From Aspidapion aeneum (Eukaryota > Arthropoda > Insecta > Coleoptera > Brentidae): a stretch of 64,000 nucleotides of DNA. Position numbers and translations under genes: made by a program. Within the stretch, counting starts at the first letter, position 1, and the number at the start of each line of letters is the position of its first letter. Shown here one piece after another: positions 1-10,387 of this stretch. A model generated the notes under the pieces. That model worked only from the letters and a program-made list of their open reading frames with translations, ran no database searches and had not been told where the DNA came from. The stretch spans positions 125,720,640 to 125,784,639 of the forward strand of contig OY755039.1 in the NCBI GenBank assembly GCA_963576565.1, given 5' to 3'.

Positions 1-339
1 CGTCGAGAACGCTTCCATAACAGCAAAGAAGTGTTGATTCGAGCCCTTGAAATTGAATCATCAAATAATATGTCCAGGCCAAAAGTAAGAGCTGTTTCAA
101 TTCAGGAGGGAGAAGAAATGAGCAATGGACATGAGGTCAACTCAAAAACGCTAAACCAAATGTTTCAATCACTGATAGAGAAGATTGACTCTTTGAAAGA
201 AAGCAGACGATCCCCTCCAAATGTAAAGTGTTTCAGATGCGGACGTACAGGGCATATTCAACGCGATTGTCGCGTCCAAATAAGGTCTCGCTCGCCATCT
301 AGCGGGACAGAGTACCGAAGAAGAGATCAGGAAAACTAA
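1..339 (+). CDS. Ty3/gypsy Gag C-terminal part (nucleocapsid), partial
   Basis: The frame is open from base 1 and stops at 337-339, so this is the tail of a Gag that starts outside the window. A single CCHC zinc knuckle (C-x2-C-x4-H-x4-C, reading CFRCGRTGHIQRDC) lies at about 229-270 and is followed by an Arg/Ser-rich tail typical of RNA-binding nucleocapsid. The pol frame is -1 relative to gag and is open across the gag stop (from about 321), which suggests expression by -1 frameshifting. I see no perfect canonical slippery heptamer. Confidence 0.85.
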   Translation, partial: RRERFHNSKEVLIRALEIESSNNMSRPKVRAVSIQEGEEMSNGHEVNSKTLNQMFQSLIEKIDSLKESRRSPPNVKCFRCGRTGHIQRDCRVQIRSRSPSSGTEYRRRDQEN

Positions 340-362
340 AACTAGTCAACGCAGAGGGGCGG

Positions 363-3300
363 GTGTTGGCTAATGGGAATAGAGCCCCCAAAATTTACTC
401 TATTAAGAGCCTAAAACATACTGCTGACAGTCTTAACATCGACGGACTTATTAATGGGAGAAAAGTTAATATAACAGTAGACACTGGTGCTGCCATATCA
501 TTGCTTAAGTTCAAAATTGCAACGAGATATAAAATTCGACCAATAGAAAAGAAAATAACACTTAAGACTGTGACTGGAGAATCCGCCGACGTGTTGGGGC
601 AGACAGATATAGACCTACAGCTGGGAAGATTGAAGATTCGCCACACTGTATTGGTTGCCGAAATAGAAGACGAATTTATTTTGGGAATGGACTTGATAAG
701 TAAACATGGATTTGCGTTTGATAATAAACTTAATACCCTAAGATTTGGGAATGAAGAGTTCATTTTGTCAAATAGTCACTTCAATAAAGAACCAATAAAG
801 GTCGTGGCAGTATGCACAACAAGACTAGTCGGTAACAGTGAGACCATAATTTTTGGGAGGCTGGAAAGTAAAACATCAAGCTGCGTCGGACTCATAAGCC
901 AACAAAACACACCCAACACCTACCTCGTTGCAAAATCACTAGTTAAAACCGATAAAGACATCCCGATTAGAGTCGCCAATATTTTCCCAAATAGTGTCAA
1001 AATTAATAAGGGGGAGGTGGTAGCATTATTTGAACCAGTACAGAAAGTAACAAGATGTGAAGAGCCAACTTCCGAGGATACAAGCAAGTTACCAATGGAG
1101 GTACTTCAGCAATTTGAGTCAACTTGGCAACATCTCACTCCAGAAGAATATAGTAAAGCGAGAGAGTTTATAGAAGAACAAAGTAATATCTTCGAAACTA
1201 GGAGTAGTTCGGGACGCACAAACCTTATTCAACATGCTATCAACACTGGCGATGCCCAACCGATAAGACAACCCCCAAGAAGACTACCAATGGCCAAGCA
1301 AGAAGAAGTTCACAATCTCATTAATAAAATGCTCAGCGACGGTGTTATTGAAGAGTCATCAAGTCCTTGGTCATCTCCTGTGGTGTTGGTCACTAAAAAG
1401 GATGGAAGTACTAGATTTTGTGTCGACTACAGGAAACTTAACGATGTGACCACTGCCAAAAATAGACGACACATTAACAACGTTGGCAGGATCATATTGG
1501 TTTTCTACTCTTGACCTGAAAAGTGGGTATTGGCAAGTAGGAATTTTTGAAAGAGATAAAGAGAAGACTGCATTCTCTGCTGGAAGTGGACTTTATCAGT
1601 TTAATGTGATGCCATTTGGCCTGTGCAATGCCCCAGCTACATTTGAAAGACTAATGGAAGTCGTTCTACGAGGCCTTACTTGGAAAACCTGCCTAGTCTA
1701 TTTGGATGATGTCATAGTAATGGGGAAATCATTTCAAGAACATCTAGATAATTTACGAGAAGTATTCTCAAGAATCAGGAACGCAAATCTTAAATTAAAC
1801 TCAAAGAAATGTTTTCTGTTCTAAGAAAAAGTTGAGTTCCTGGGTCACGTCGTTTCCCTAGAAGGCATCCATACCGACGAAAAGAAGCTACAAGCAATAA
1901 AAGAATGGCCTCAACCTCGTGACAAACATGAATTAAGAAGCTTTTTGGGTCTGTGTACATACTACAGACGATTTGTAGAAGGATTCGCCAAAATAGCGTC
2001 TCCGTTACATAGACTTACAGAAGATAAAGCTTCTTACAAATGGAATACCGAATGTGACCAAGCATTTAGAAGACTAAAAGCAGCATTATGTTCTAGTCCG
2101 ATTCTTGCATATCCCATTCCAAAAGGAAAATTCATATTAGATACTGATGCGAGCAACGATGGCATAGGAGCAGTACTCTCCCAAGTACAAGATGGAGAAG
2201 AACGGGTCATCGAATTTTTCAGCAAGAAGCTATCCAAACCAGAGAGAAATTATTGTGTTACTAGAAAGGAGCTCCTAGCCATAGTTAAATCCGTAGATCA
2301 CTTTCACAAATATCTCTACGGACAAGAGTTTCTGATTAGAACGGATCATGCTGCGTTACAGTGGCTCATGAAAATGAAACAACCTGAGGGGCAAGTCGCG
2401 AGATGGATAGAAAAGCTACAACAATACCATTATCAAATTAAGCACCGAGCAGGAAGGGTGCATAATAATGCAGATGCATTGTCCAGAAGACCTTGCCCCG
2501 AGGATTGTAAACATTGCAGGAAAATTGACCAGAAAGAAGGAATTACCTACGTGCGCCAGATAAAGTTAGAACCAGATGAAAAATGGATGTCGGCTTCGAT
2601 TAGAACCACACAACTTAACGACAAAGATGTAGGACCTATCTTGCGATTGAAAGAAGAGAACAAGCCACGACCATCATGGCAAGATATCGCAAACCAAGGG
2701 GTGATATTCAAATCACTGTGGGCACAATGGGATTCACTGATAGTAGAAGAAAACATCCTTAAACGTGCCTGGGAAAGTGCCGATGGCCTTACTGTGATTA
2801 ATCAAGTAGTGGTTCCTAGGAGCATGGTAGACAATATAATGGCCGAATGCCATGGAAAATCAGGCGCGCACCTAGGCATAAATAAAACCATGGACAAAAT
2901 TCGAAACCGATTTTATTGGGTCAATTACTTTCAAGATGTGAAAAACTGGTGCCGCCGATGTTCGACTTGTGCAGCCAGCCAAGGTCCCAAAACAAGGTCC
3001 AGAGGTCAAATGAAACAATATAACGTAGGTCTGCCTTTCGAACGCATTGCTATTGATGTGGCCGGACCATTTCCAGAAACTAAAAAGGGCAACAAATACA
3101 TCCTTGTTGTCATGGATTATTTTAGCAAATGGCCAGAAGTTTTTGCTTTGCCTAACCAAGAGGCCGCTACAGTTGCAGAAGTTCTGGTAAAAGATGTTTT
3201 CAGCCGATTTGGCATTCCTTTGGAACTACATTCAGATCAAGGAAGAAACTTTGAATCAAAGCTCTTCCAGAATCTCTGTGACCTTTTAGGAATACATAAA

Positions 3301-3900
3301 ACACGGACTACTGCTTTGCATCCGCAGTCAGATGGCATGGTTGAAAGATTTAATAAAACAATAGAGGAACATCTTTGCAAAGTTGTTGATGAGCACCAAA
3401 CAGATTGGGACCAATATATTCCATTGTTTTTGATGGCCTATAGAACTGCCATTCACAATACGACAGGAGCTACTCCATCTAGTATCCTGTTTGGTAGAGA
3501 ACTGCGTTTACCATGTGATATCATGTTTGGTTCACCTGAAGAAGCACACTTAGAGGTTAATGACTATGTCGAACGTTTAAGGCAAAAGCTGCACGATATC
3601 CATGAAGTGGTTAGAGAGCGAATAGAAATAGCCAGTGACCGCATGAAAGCGAGATATGACCTGAAAGCAAACTCTTCAGGGTTCAAAGAGAATGATCAAG
3701 TCTGGCTATACAATCCTCAACGCAAGAAAGGAAGATCACCTAAGTTGACACCACCATGGGAAGGGCCTTATAAAGTTGTTAAGAGAATTAATGATGTAGT
3801 CTACCGAATCCAGAGAAGCCCGAAGTCCAAGATGAAAGTTGTTCATCTAGACAGACTAAAACCTTACCTGGGAAATGTTGATCGAGACGATCAAACCTGA
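363..3900 (+). pseudogene. Ty3/gypsy Pol polyprotein (PR-RT-RH-IN), disrupted
   Basis: The protease active site reads VDTGAA at about 477-494. The RT N-terminal part ends just after YRKLN (1429-1443). There a small deletion near 1450 loses a few codons and moves the rest to another frame, which resumes at about 1483. The RT catalytic YLDD is intact at about 1699-1710. An in-frame TAA at 1822-1824 interrupts the RT thumb. From there the frame is open to 3900: RNase H with its DTDAS motif (about 2140), integrase HHCC zinc region (about 2848-2985), DDE core with Asp near 3055, Asp near 3235 and Glu near 3342, and a GPY/F-type tail. Two lesions make the copy inactive, but the domain set is complete. 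Confidence 0.9.
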
Positions 3901-3912
3901 AGAGGAGGATAG

Positions 3913-4329
3913 TGTTACAAATTTAAGTTATTTAAATTTTATAATTGGAATTTATTTAGGTTTAGTGTAGTATTAGGTCGATTTATCTTAAGGTTGTATT
4001 CTTAGTCTAGGTTTTAGTTGCGTTGTCTGTGGCTTGCGGTCGCGGTAGTGCGGGAACTTTCCGGACGTCGAAGGCTGCCGGAAAGTTCGAGAGAGATGGA
4101 CGATCCTATATATAGGGCCGGGGTCGCACACCAGGCAGTCAGTCACAGATAACGTGCTGTAGTGGTCGTGAGATATTAACACGAAGTTAATAGACCGATT
4201 ATAGTAGTGAATTATTAGCAAGTTATTATTAAGTTTAAGTGCGTGTTTTTGTACATAATTTGTCGAAATAAATTGACGTATCGTTTTCAACAATTGCGAG
4301 TTTTAATTTGTCGTTGTGAATCCGTAACA
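3913..4329 (+). repeat. 3' LTR of the Ty3/gypsy element
   Basis: It begins TGTTAC and ends GTAACA, a 6-bp terminal inverted repeat, directly after the purine-rich tract. A TATA-like run (CTATATATAG, about 4105-4114) and an AATAAA at about 4267 are the likely U3 promoter and polyadenylation signals. The partner LTR is outside the window. Confidence 0.85.
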
Positions 4330-5209
4330 ATATGTATAGATCCTGTCAGTCCTTATTGGTCCTGTTCAGGTTTAAAAAATACCTAACCAAACCTTACTAC
4401 AATTTTTATATTCCTGCTGAGTTCTTAAAAGTAAGTCCTACCAGGTCCTGATTCTTATTGGTCGTTAACAGTATTAACATATTGATCCACCCATCGGTTT
4501 ATTTCTTCGGTGCAAATAGTTGTTTTGCAATTAAATAGGTTGGGATAACGCTTCTAAAAACTTTTTTTACGAAAAACCTTCAAATTTTAAAAAAATTTAA
4601 AATTTTTGAAAAATTCTTAAAACCTTAAAATGATAAATTTTTTAAAAAATTCTTAAATCCTAAAAATTCTCAGAATATATTTCAACACTCGACTCAATGG
4701 ACTCAGGTCTACTACTGACTTCAAATAGTTAGCAAAGTCATATCGCAAGAAAATTGCGTAAAGTATTTATTAGACATTTTTGAATATTCTGTGTTTTTTA
4801 AATATTTTATCAAAAAAGTATAATCGGAAGCCGAGTTGTACGGCGCCCAATGTTTTTTAATCTAATTTGTCTATAAAAGACGTAACGAAGAGGAGAATGA
4901 TAAAAAAAATCGTGTTAATTATATTATTTATGGACTTCCTATGTTAAAAGTCATTTTATTTATTTTTATTTTACTTTTATTTTTATTTTACTCCGCCACT
5001 GCCTACATCTACGATTAAACCGCACCTATCACAGACATACGTAGTAAAGTAACAACCCGGCGTTGCCACATAAGAATAAAACCAAAACAAAACACGTTTT
5101 GTATCTCTTTCCCACTCACTAAATTTTGTTTTGCATACCGTTCCAAAACAAAAATGAATTTATGAATGAAATACGAGCCTATTCCAAGTCTACTACTTGA
5201 AGTTAATGA
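4330..5209. other. AT-rich intergenic stretch, no gene seen
   Basis: Mostly A/T runs with poly-A and poly-T tracts. The open frame at 5015-5245 has no recognisable motif and runs into the inverted repeat of the next element. I see no coding or RNA gene here. Confidence 0.5.
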
Positions 5210-6110
5210 TTTTAGACCATTTATAATTGATATAGGAATATACAAGGAATTATGTTCGAATTCGCGAAATTTTTACTTTTAAATTGCATCTTGACTTTAT
5301 TCCTGATGTTTACCATATTTAACAGGCGCTCAAATTTATAGTTTTTGTAAATTGGATGCTCCTTATATTATTTAATGAATAGATTAGCCTTGGAACATAT
5401 TTTCCAAAAATACCCGATATGCCGTAGTTTAGAGCCATAGTTTCTGAGATATTAGCAATTATTTTTTAAAATTTTAAAATGATAACAATACTGCTCTTGT
5501 GTTAATTTTAGTATCCTTATTCCAAATTATGTTAGTCCCCATGTATCAACAGTAACAATGACATTATGTGACAAGACATATAAACTTTGTTGTCGTTACC
5601 AGTTAGGCGCTGACTCGTGACGTCAGTAAAAAACTGCACCCCGACATAAATTGTAATTTTGGAACATACTCATTTGCATCTCTTTTTAAAGCACAGCTAA
5701 TTTTTTTATTGCTGTCCAACTCATAGAGCTGCACAATGGGCTTCCGGAGCTAATTTTTGACCAAAATTAGAAAAACAGGTTTTGTAAAAATATTTTGTTT
5801 TAAAATAAGAAAAAAGTAATTATCAATCAAATTGCGGATCCAAAATGGCAAAGTTTCCTATTTATGAACCAATAAGTATGAAATTTAGAACTTTGGAGTG
5901 TTAATAGTCGCTAAATATTATTTTTGACTTAAATTAAAAAAAAAATCATTTACCAAGAGGTATCAAATTTAGAACTTTGGCGTGTCCAAAGTCGCTGTTG
6001 AACTTTGGAGTGTATAAAGCTGATAATTAAGATTTCTTACTCAAACCTAAAGAAAAAATATCATGGCGGATCCGAAATGGAGCACGTTTACATTTATGAA
6101 CCGATATGTA

Positions 6111-6736
6111 CAGTGAAACCTCCAATAAGCGGACACTCACGGTTCCGTCGATTTTGTCCGCTTACTGGAGGTGTCCGCTTATGAGAGGGAACTGCAAAAT
6201 TGTAATATATATTTATTAACAATTTCCGCTGCTTGAGTGTGTCCGATATTAAATTTTTCAGCGATGTTTCGTGCTGATAGATGTTCCTTCTCCGAAACGT
6301 TAACAACTTCCATTTTTTCACGTAAGCTAAGAAGTTTTTTACTAGGCGTAATTTCATAGAGATCTATTAGTACCTAACTGAACAGTAAAAATAAAACAGC
6401 AGTCCCGCCCCCGCCGTAAATACGACAGAAGTATTTAGTATCCGCATTAAAAAGGAAAGAGGTAATTCCCCGGCTGCAGAGTGCGTTGTTGCCAACATAC
6501 TACATAATGTTTATGCCCATGTCGTGCAGCACTCCGTCCAGTTGTCAGAGGTTCGCGTCCGGTTAAGGGAGGTTTCAAAATTTTTTAACCAAAAAAAATT
6601 GTCCGCGTCCGGTTATAGGAGTGAATTTTACATGTATAGAAATAGTGAAAAGCTTGGTTCCAAAAAATTTGTCCGCTTAAAGGGAGTGTCTTAATAGAGG
6701 TCTTAATAGAGGTGTCCGCAAGGAAAGGTTTCACTG
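6111..6736. mobile_element. Internally deleted Tigger/pogo-type element (626 bp)
   Basis: Ends are CAGTGAAACCT and its inverse, flanked by TA on both sides (6109-6110, 6737-6738). Subterminal AAGCGGAC-type motifs repeat near both ends. A piece of CENP-B-type helix-turn-helix coding sequence lies inside on the minus strand. TA duplication, the CAG start and the CENP-B domain together fit the pogo/Tigger branch of Tc1/mariner. Confidence 0.7.
6220..6355 (-). pseudogene. Tigger transposase N-terminal CENP-B-type HTH fragment
   Basis: Read on the minus strand in a frame without an upstream ATG, this stretch encodes roughly 40 residues including REKMEVVN, HLSARNIAEKFNIGHTQ and AAEIVNKY. That is the pattern of the first helix-turn-helix of CENP-B/Tigger transposases. 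The longest open frame here (6094-6357) is a shifted frame and not the relevant one. Only the DNA-binding part survives; the catalytic DDE domain is gone. Confidence 0.6.
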
Positions 6737-6849
6737 TATTAAATTTGGAACTCTAAAAAAACTCTAAAATTCTTATCCAATAGACTATCCTATTTATTAA
6801 CCGATTTGTATCAAACTTGGTACTTGGGGTTGTTTAAGGTTAAATAGAG

Positions 6850-8254
6850 TTTATCGTGTAATGCGTAATGAAGCTGCATTGGAAAGGATGAAAAGTTTCC
6901 ATAATAATAAATCTAAAAACCAAACTAAAAATTTTAAATATTAAAAAGAGTTAAACAATATTATTCTTTGGCTGTACCAAAAACTAGAAAATAATACGAA
7001 CGTAACCCTGACTTTGTAGCGAATAAGAAACTGCATAATTAATTAAGGATTATTTTCTAGAAAAATTTGTTTTTAAGTCTAAGAAAATAAATATTTTTAA
7101 AGCGTCCACGTCTATATATTAGTTTATTAAAAGTCAGGTTTGGTAAACTGCTGACGATATAGAAAATAGAACTGTTTGCCTTAAAAGTTTTTTACCTCTT
7201 TTTTTCATAAACAATCCACCTGTTAAAGTTAACTTCATCTGTAATTTTTGGTTTTTGTGAATTTTTAGTTTGTATTTTTTATGGAGTGACCTTCTTTTTA
7301 TTTGATTTTTGAACATTTCAATTTTTTTATTTTTAACTTTTTATTTTTTGAATATTCTTTACATTATTTGTATTTTTTATTAATATATAATTTTATTTTT
7401 ATTTGTTTAAGTGTTTTAAAAATAAAACAAGCACTTTTGTTAAGACTGGCTATATATAACTTTTTCTCGAAGAAATCCCTTTTTAGTAAATTAATAATAT
7501 CTTTCACATGGGCAACTTGTGGCAGCAGATTTTAAAATATAATTTTTGAAAGATATGTACTCTTTAAGAAAATAAAAATTTCAAGAAAACGGTTGATAAC
7601 TGAAGCAAAATTTTTGTCCAACATTTATAAGAAATCTATATTTTGATAGAATTTCAGAAACCCCAAAAATCATTACCATACCTGTCTATACATCAAAACT
7701 GAAACCAACATGTACAGGGATAAAATCTACTTACCTCCCTCTACAAGATTTATTTTATGAGAATTTTATAGAACATAAAATATTGTCGCAAAATGGCTTT
7801 AAATCTGGATCAAATTGCCAAGCAAATATGGTACTTTAACGCGTTCCGTTGAAAGGAAACATGACTTTTCTGAAAGCTGCCTTAATCAAATAATAGTTTT
7901 TTAAGACCTACTGGACTATCTACTCTTTTTTAGTAAAGATGTTCAGAAGTTTCAGTATGTATTTAATTTAACCCTTTTTGCCGAAAAATCAGGTCGGCGA
8001 GCCCACTGTGTGCTGATGGAAGAACGTCGATTGACATTGATTGTCAAAATGACATCTTAAAAATACTTCTATTTGCAAACTAATCCCAAGACTGTTTTAG
8101 ATTGGGTGCGCCCGTCGCACTAATTTGAGTTAAAAAGAGAGAGTAAGTAGCTGGATGACAATGTGTGAGTTTAGTAAATAAAACTAGTCGACCACTGTTT
8201 GTTTACTGATATCATGATTTTTTAAGAGTCTTAGGCGCCCTTACTAATACATTA
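6850..8254. other. Interior of the inverted-repeat transposon, no gene seen
   Basis: AT-rich sequence with short frames (for example 7134-7316 and 7302-7535) made of low-complexity Phe/Lys/Leu codons. No domain or RNA motif is recognisable. Confidence 0.4.
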
Positions 8255-8616
8255 ATTTAAAAAGAGATGGTAAATAATCGGATAATAATGTGTTCAGTCA
8301 ATGACACGATTAGATTAGATGGTGATACGTTCGAGAATCCTATTTTGTGTCGGGGTGCTGTGCTATGTCACAGTCAGCGCCTTGTTGTCATTTTGAGCAT
8401 CATTTTATTTTTTTTTTGTCATTGTCACTGTTTATACATGGGGACTAACATAGTTCGAAATAAGGACGCTGAAATTAACACAAAAGTGGTAATGTTTTTT
8501 TTATCATTTAAAAAATTATCGCTAATATTTCAGAAACTATTTATCAAAACTACGACATGGGTTATTTTTGGAAAGTATATTCCAAGCCTAATCTATTAAT
8601 TAAATAATTTAAGGAG

Positions 8617-9124
8617 TAGACATCTGAGCCCTGAAGGGGAGAAAAACTAGAGATATCCCAAAAAAAATAACCCCAAAATTAAATTCGCCCCGCCTGGGAA
8701 AACAGAGTCTATTAAAACTAAAAAACAAAGGAAAAAATCGGCAACACGCAAAATTTCACTGGCGACCGCGGCCCTTTCTTGCGACTGGAATTTCGGTCTT
8801 CAACCAAAAAACACGTGTGACTTCTTTTAGTTTTTTGTCGGAAGTGATTTCTTCATTCCCCTGTCACACACAGGGTGGCGCTTCAAACTCCCAGCGTGAG
8901 CAAAAAACGCGCATGATTTTACCAAAATGATCAGGTGATCAAAAAGAAAAATAACTTTCAACAAAGAGAGAAATTATCACCTGATCGGAATTTTTCCCAA
9001 ACAGGACTTTCTTTTTTGAAGGTTTTTGCAGAAAGCCCAAAAATATCAAAACAAACTTTAAGGTTAGGTTTCCCAAAGAATTCAAAATAAAACAATAAAG
9101 AAAAATAACTGGCAGCATTAAACA
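8617..9124 (-). repeat. 3' LTR of BEL element (508 bp)
   Basis: On the minus strand it starts TGTTTAATGCTGCC and ends TGTCTA. It matches the 5' LTR apart from a few substitutions, a 1-base A-run change and the absence of a 35-bp segment present at 17297-17331 of the 5' LTR. The high identity suggests a fairly recent insertion. Confidence 0.9.
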
Positions 9125-9327
9125 TTCCGCCCACCATAAAAATTCCCAATTTTTATAGAAAAACCCAAAACTAAAAAATCAAAAAAAAAGGTTATTCAAT
9201 TACCCAAAGGGTCTGAACAATAGATTAGCATTTTTGCAACAATAATTTTATCGCAATAACTATGGACGTCATACTTAAGTTAATTCAAATAAGCATGATT
9301 CACGCTACACAAGGCTTTGAAGGTTGG

Positions 9328-9822
9328 TTACTGGCTGGGTAACGGACATACCTTCACCAAACTACGGTCAAGTAATCCTTTCGCGGTTTTTACTTGCACG
9401 ACACGGGGGATTCTATCTGGACTCGAGTAAATTTTTTCAATTCTACCGAGTGACCACTTCAATGGGGGTAGGTTTTCGTCTTTCAACGCTACTAATGTTC
9501 CAACTTTTGGAGGGTTATCGGGGGTATTCCATCTTTCACGTTGTTGCAACGACTGTAAATACTCCATATGCCAGCGGCGCCAAAAATGCTGCTGGATCTG
9601 CTGAAGAAGCTGCCAGCGATGGAGACGGTTTAACTTAACATTGGTTAGGTCTTCATCGGGAGGGGCTGTCAAGGGTTTCAAAGTGAGGAAATATCCAGGA
9701 GTAAGACTTTGAAAGTCATGAGGATCAGGGCTCATACTACACAATGTTCGACTATTTAAAATAGCCACAATCTGAACCAATACAGTCATCAACTCTTCAA
9801 AGGTTAGGATTTGATCCCCCAT
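9328..9822 (-). pseudogene. BEL integrase C-terminal domain (DUF5641-type)
   Basis: The 164-codon frame carries the pattern of the BEL/Pao integrase tail: LNSRTL near the start, a LTPGYFLTL stretch, a W-rich region (HRWQLLQQIQQHFWRRW), then VALKDENLPPLKW and GRIEKI with an RVVQVKTAKG end. It is offset by one frame from the catalytic core upstream (9863-10382) because of an extra T in a T-run near 9875. The third catalytic Glu region (GGLHES) falls in this downstream frame. Confidence 0.8.
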
Positions 9823-9862
9823 AATTCTCTTCAGATTAGTTTTCGTGGCTTTACCCCCAGAC

Positions 9863-10382
9863 TCATGGAGTCCACCAAAAAGGCGGACTGGCGGGTGGAT
9901 TAAAACACCACTTAATCGCTAAAGTCTCAGCAGCTTGCTGACAATAGGACACAAGGAGGTTATTTGCCCCAACAAAATTAGTGCCCTGGTCACTGTAGAG
10001 GGCAGCACATCTGCCACGTCTACCAACAAATCGGCGGAGGGCAGCCAAAAATGCATCAGTGGACAAATCAGAAACAGCCTCCAGGTGAATGGCCTTTGTT
10101 GGGAAACAAACAAAAATACACCCATAAGCCTTTTGACTTTTTATACCACGACGCTTGGTTAACGTGATGGAGAATGGACCCATAAAATCTACACTAACAT
10201 GGGAAAAGGGCTTCACCTGGGACACTCTAAATTTAGGAAGGTCACCCATGAATGGGTGCAGTGGTTTGGGATTTACCCTGGCACAACAAAAACACTTGGA
10301 AACAACACTGTGAATGGCACTTTTCACCGACAAAATCCAAAACTGTTGATTTAGGAGGTACTCCAATAAGCGAGGACCTGGA
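9863..10382 (-). pseudogene. BEL integrase catalytic core, interrupted
   Basis: After the CFCCARV zinc-type cysteines come the first catalytic Asp (VDFMGPFS) and the second (LYSDQGTNF). The N-terminal side is severed at 10383-10387 by the Transib-like element; the missing HHCC part resumes at 13135. A +1 shift at the 3' side separates the catalytic Glu. The strand and order fit the BEL pol. Confidence 0.85.
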
Positions 10383-10387
10383 TGTCC

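Larger units (their letters stand above)
1..4329 (+). mobile_element. Ty3/gypsy LTR retrotransposon, 5' end outside window
   Basis: The order is gag nucleocapsid end, protease, reverse transcriptase, RNase H, integrase, purine-rich tract at about 3899-3912, and a 417-bp LTR at 3913-4329. The order PR-RT-RH-IN defines the Ty3/gypsy group. No envelope-like frame follows integrase. The pol frame is broken twice (see the pol entry), so this copy is non-autonomous. The 5' LTR and most of gag lie left of base 1, so LTR divergence cannot be used for dating. Confidence 0.93.
5850..6850. repeat. Diverged tandem repeats interrupted by a Tigger element
   Basis: A unit containing a phrase like TTTATGAACCGATATGTA followed by AAATTTGGAACT recurs at about 5860-5900, 6090-6110 plus 6737-6755, and 6790-6830. 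The middle copy is cut by the 6111-6736 insertion, so the empty site can be read from the neighbouring copies and confirms a TA target duplication. Confidence 0.5.

Noticed and set aside
8267..8599. 110-codon ORF
   Set aside because: Falls inside the inverted repeat of the outer transposon; the matching arm at 5350-5700 does not conserve the frame.
9324..9638. Plus-strand 104-codon ORF
   Set aside because: Antisense to the BEL integrase tail, no motif.
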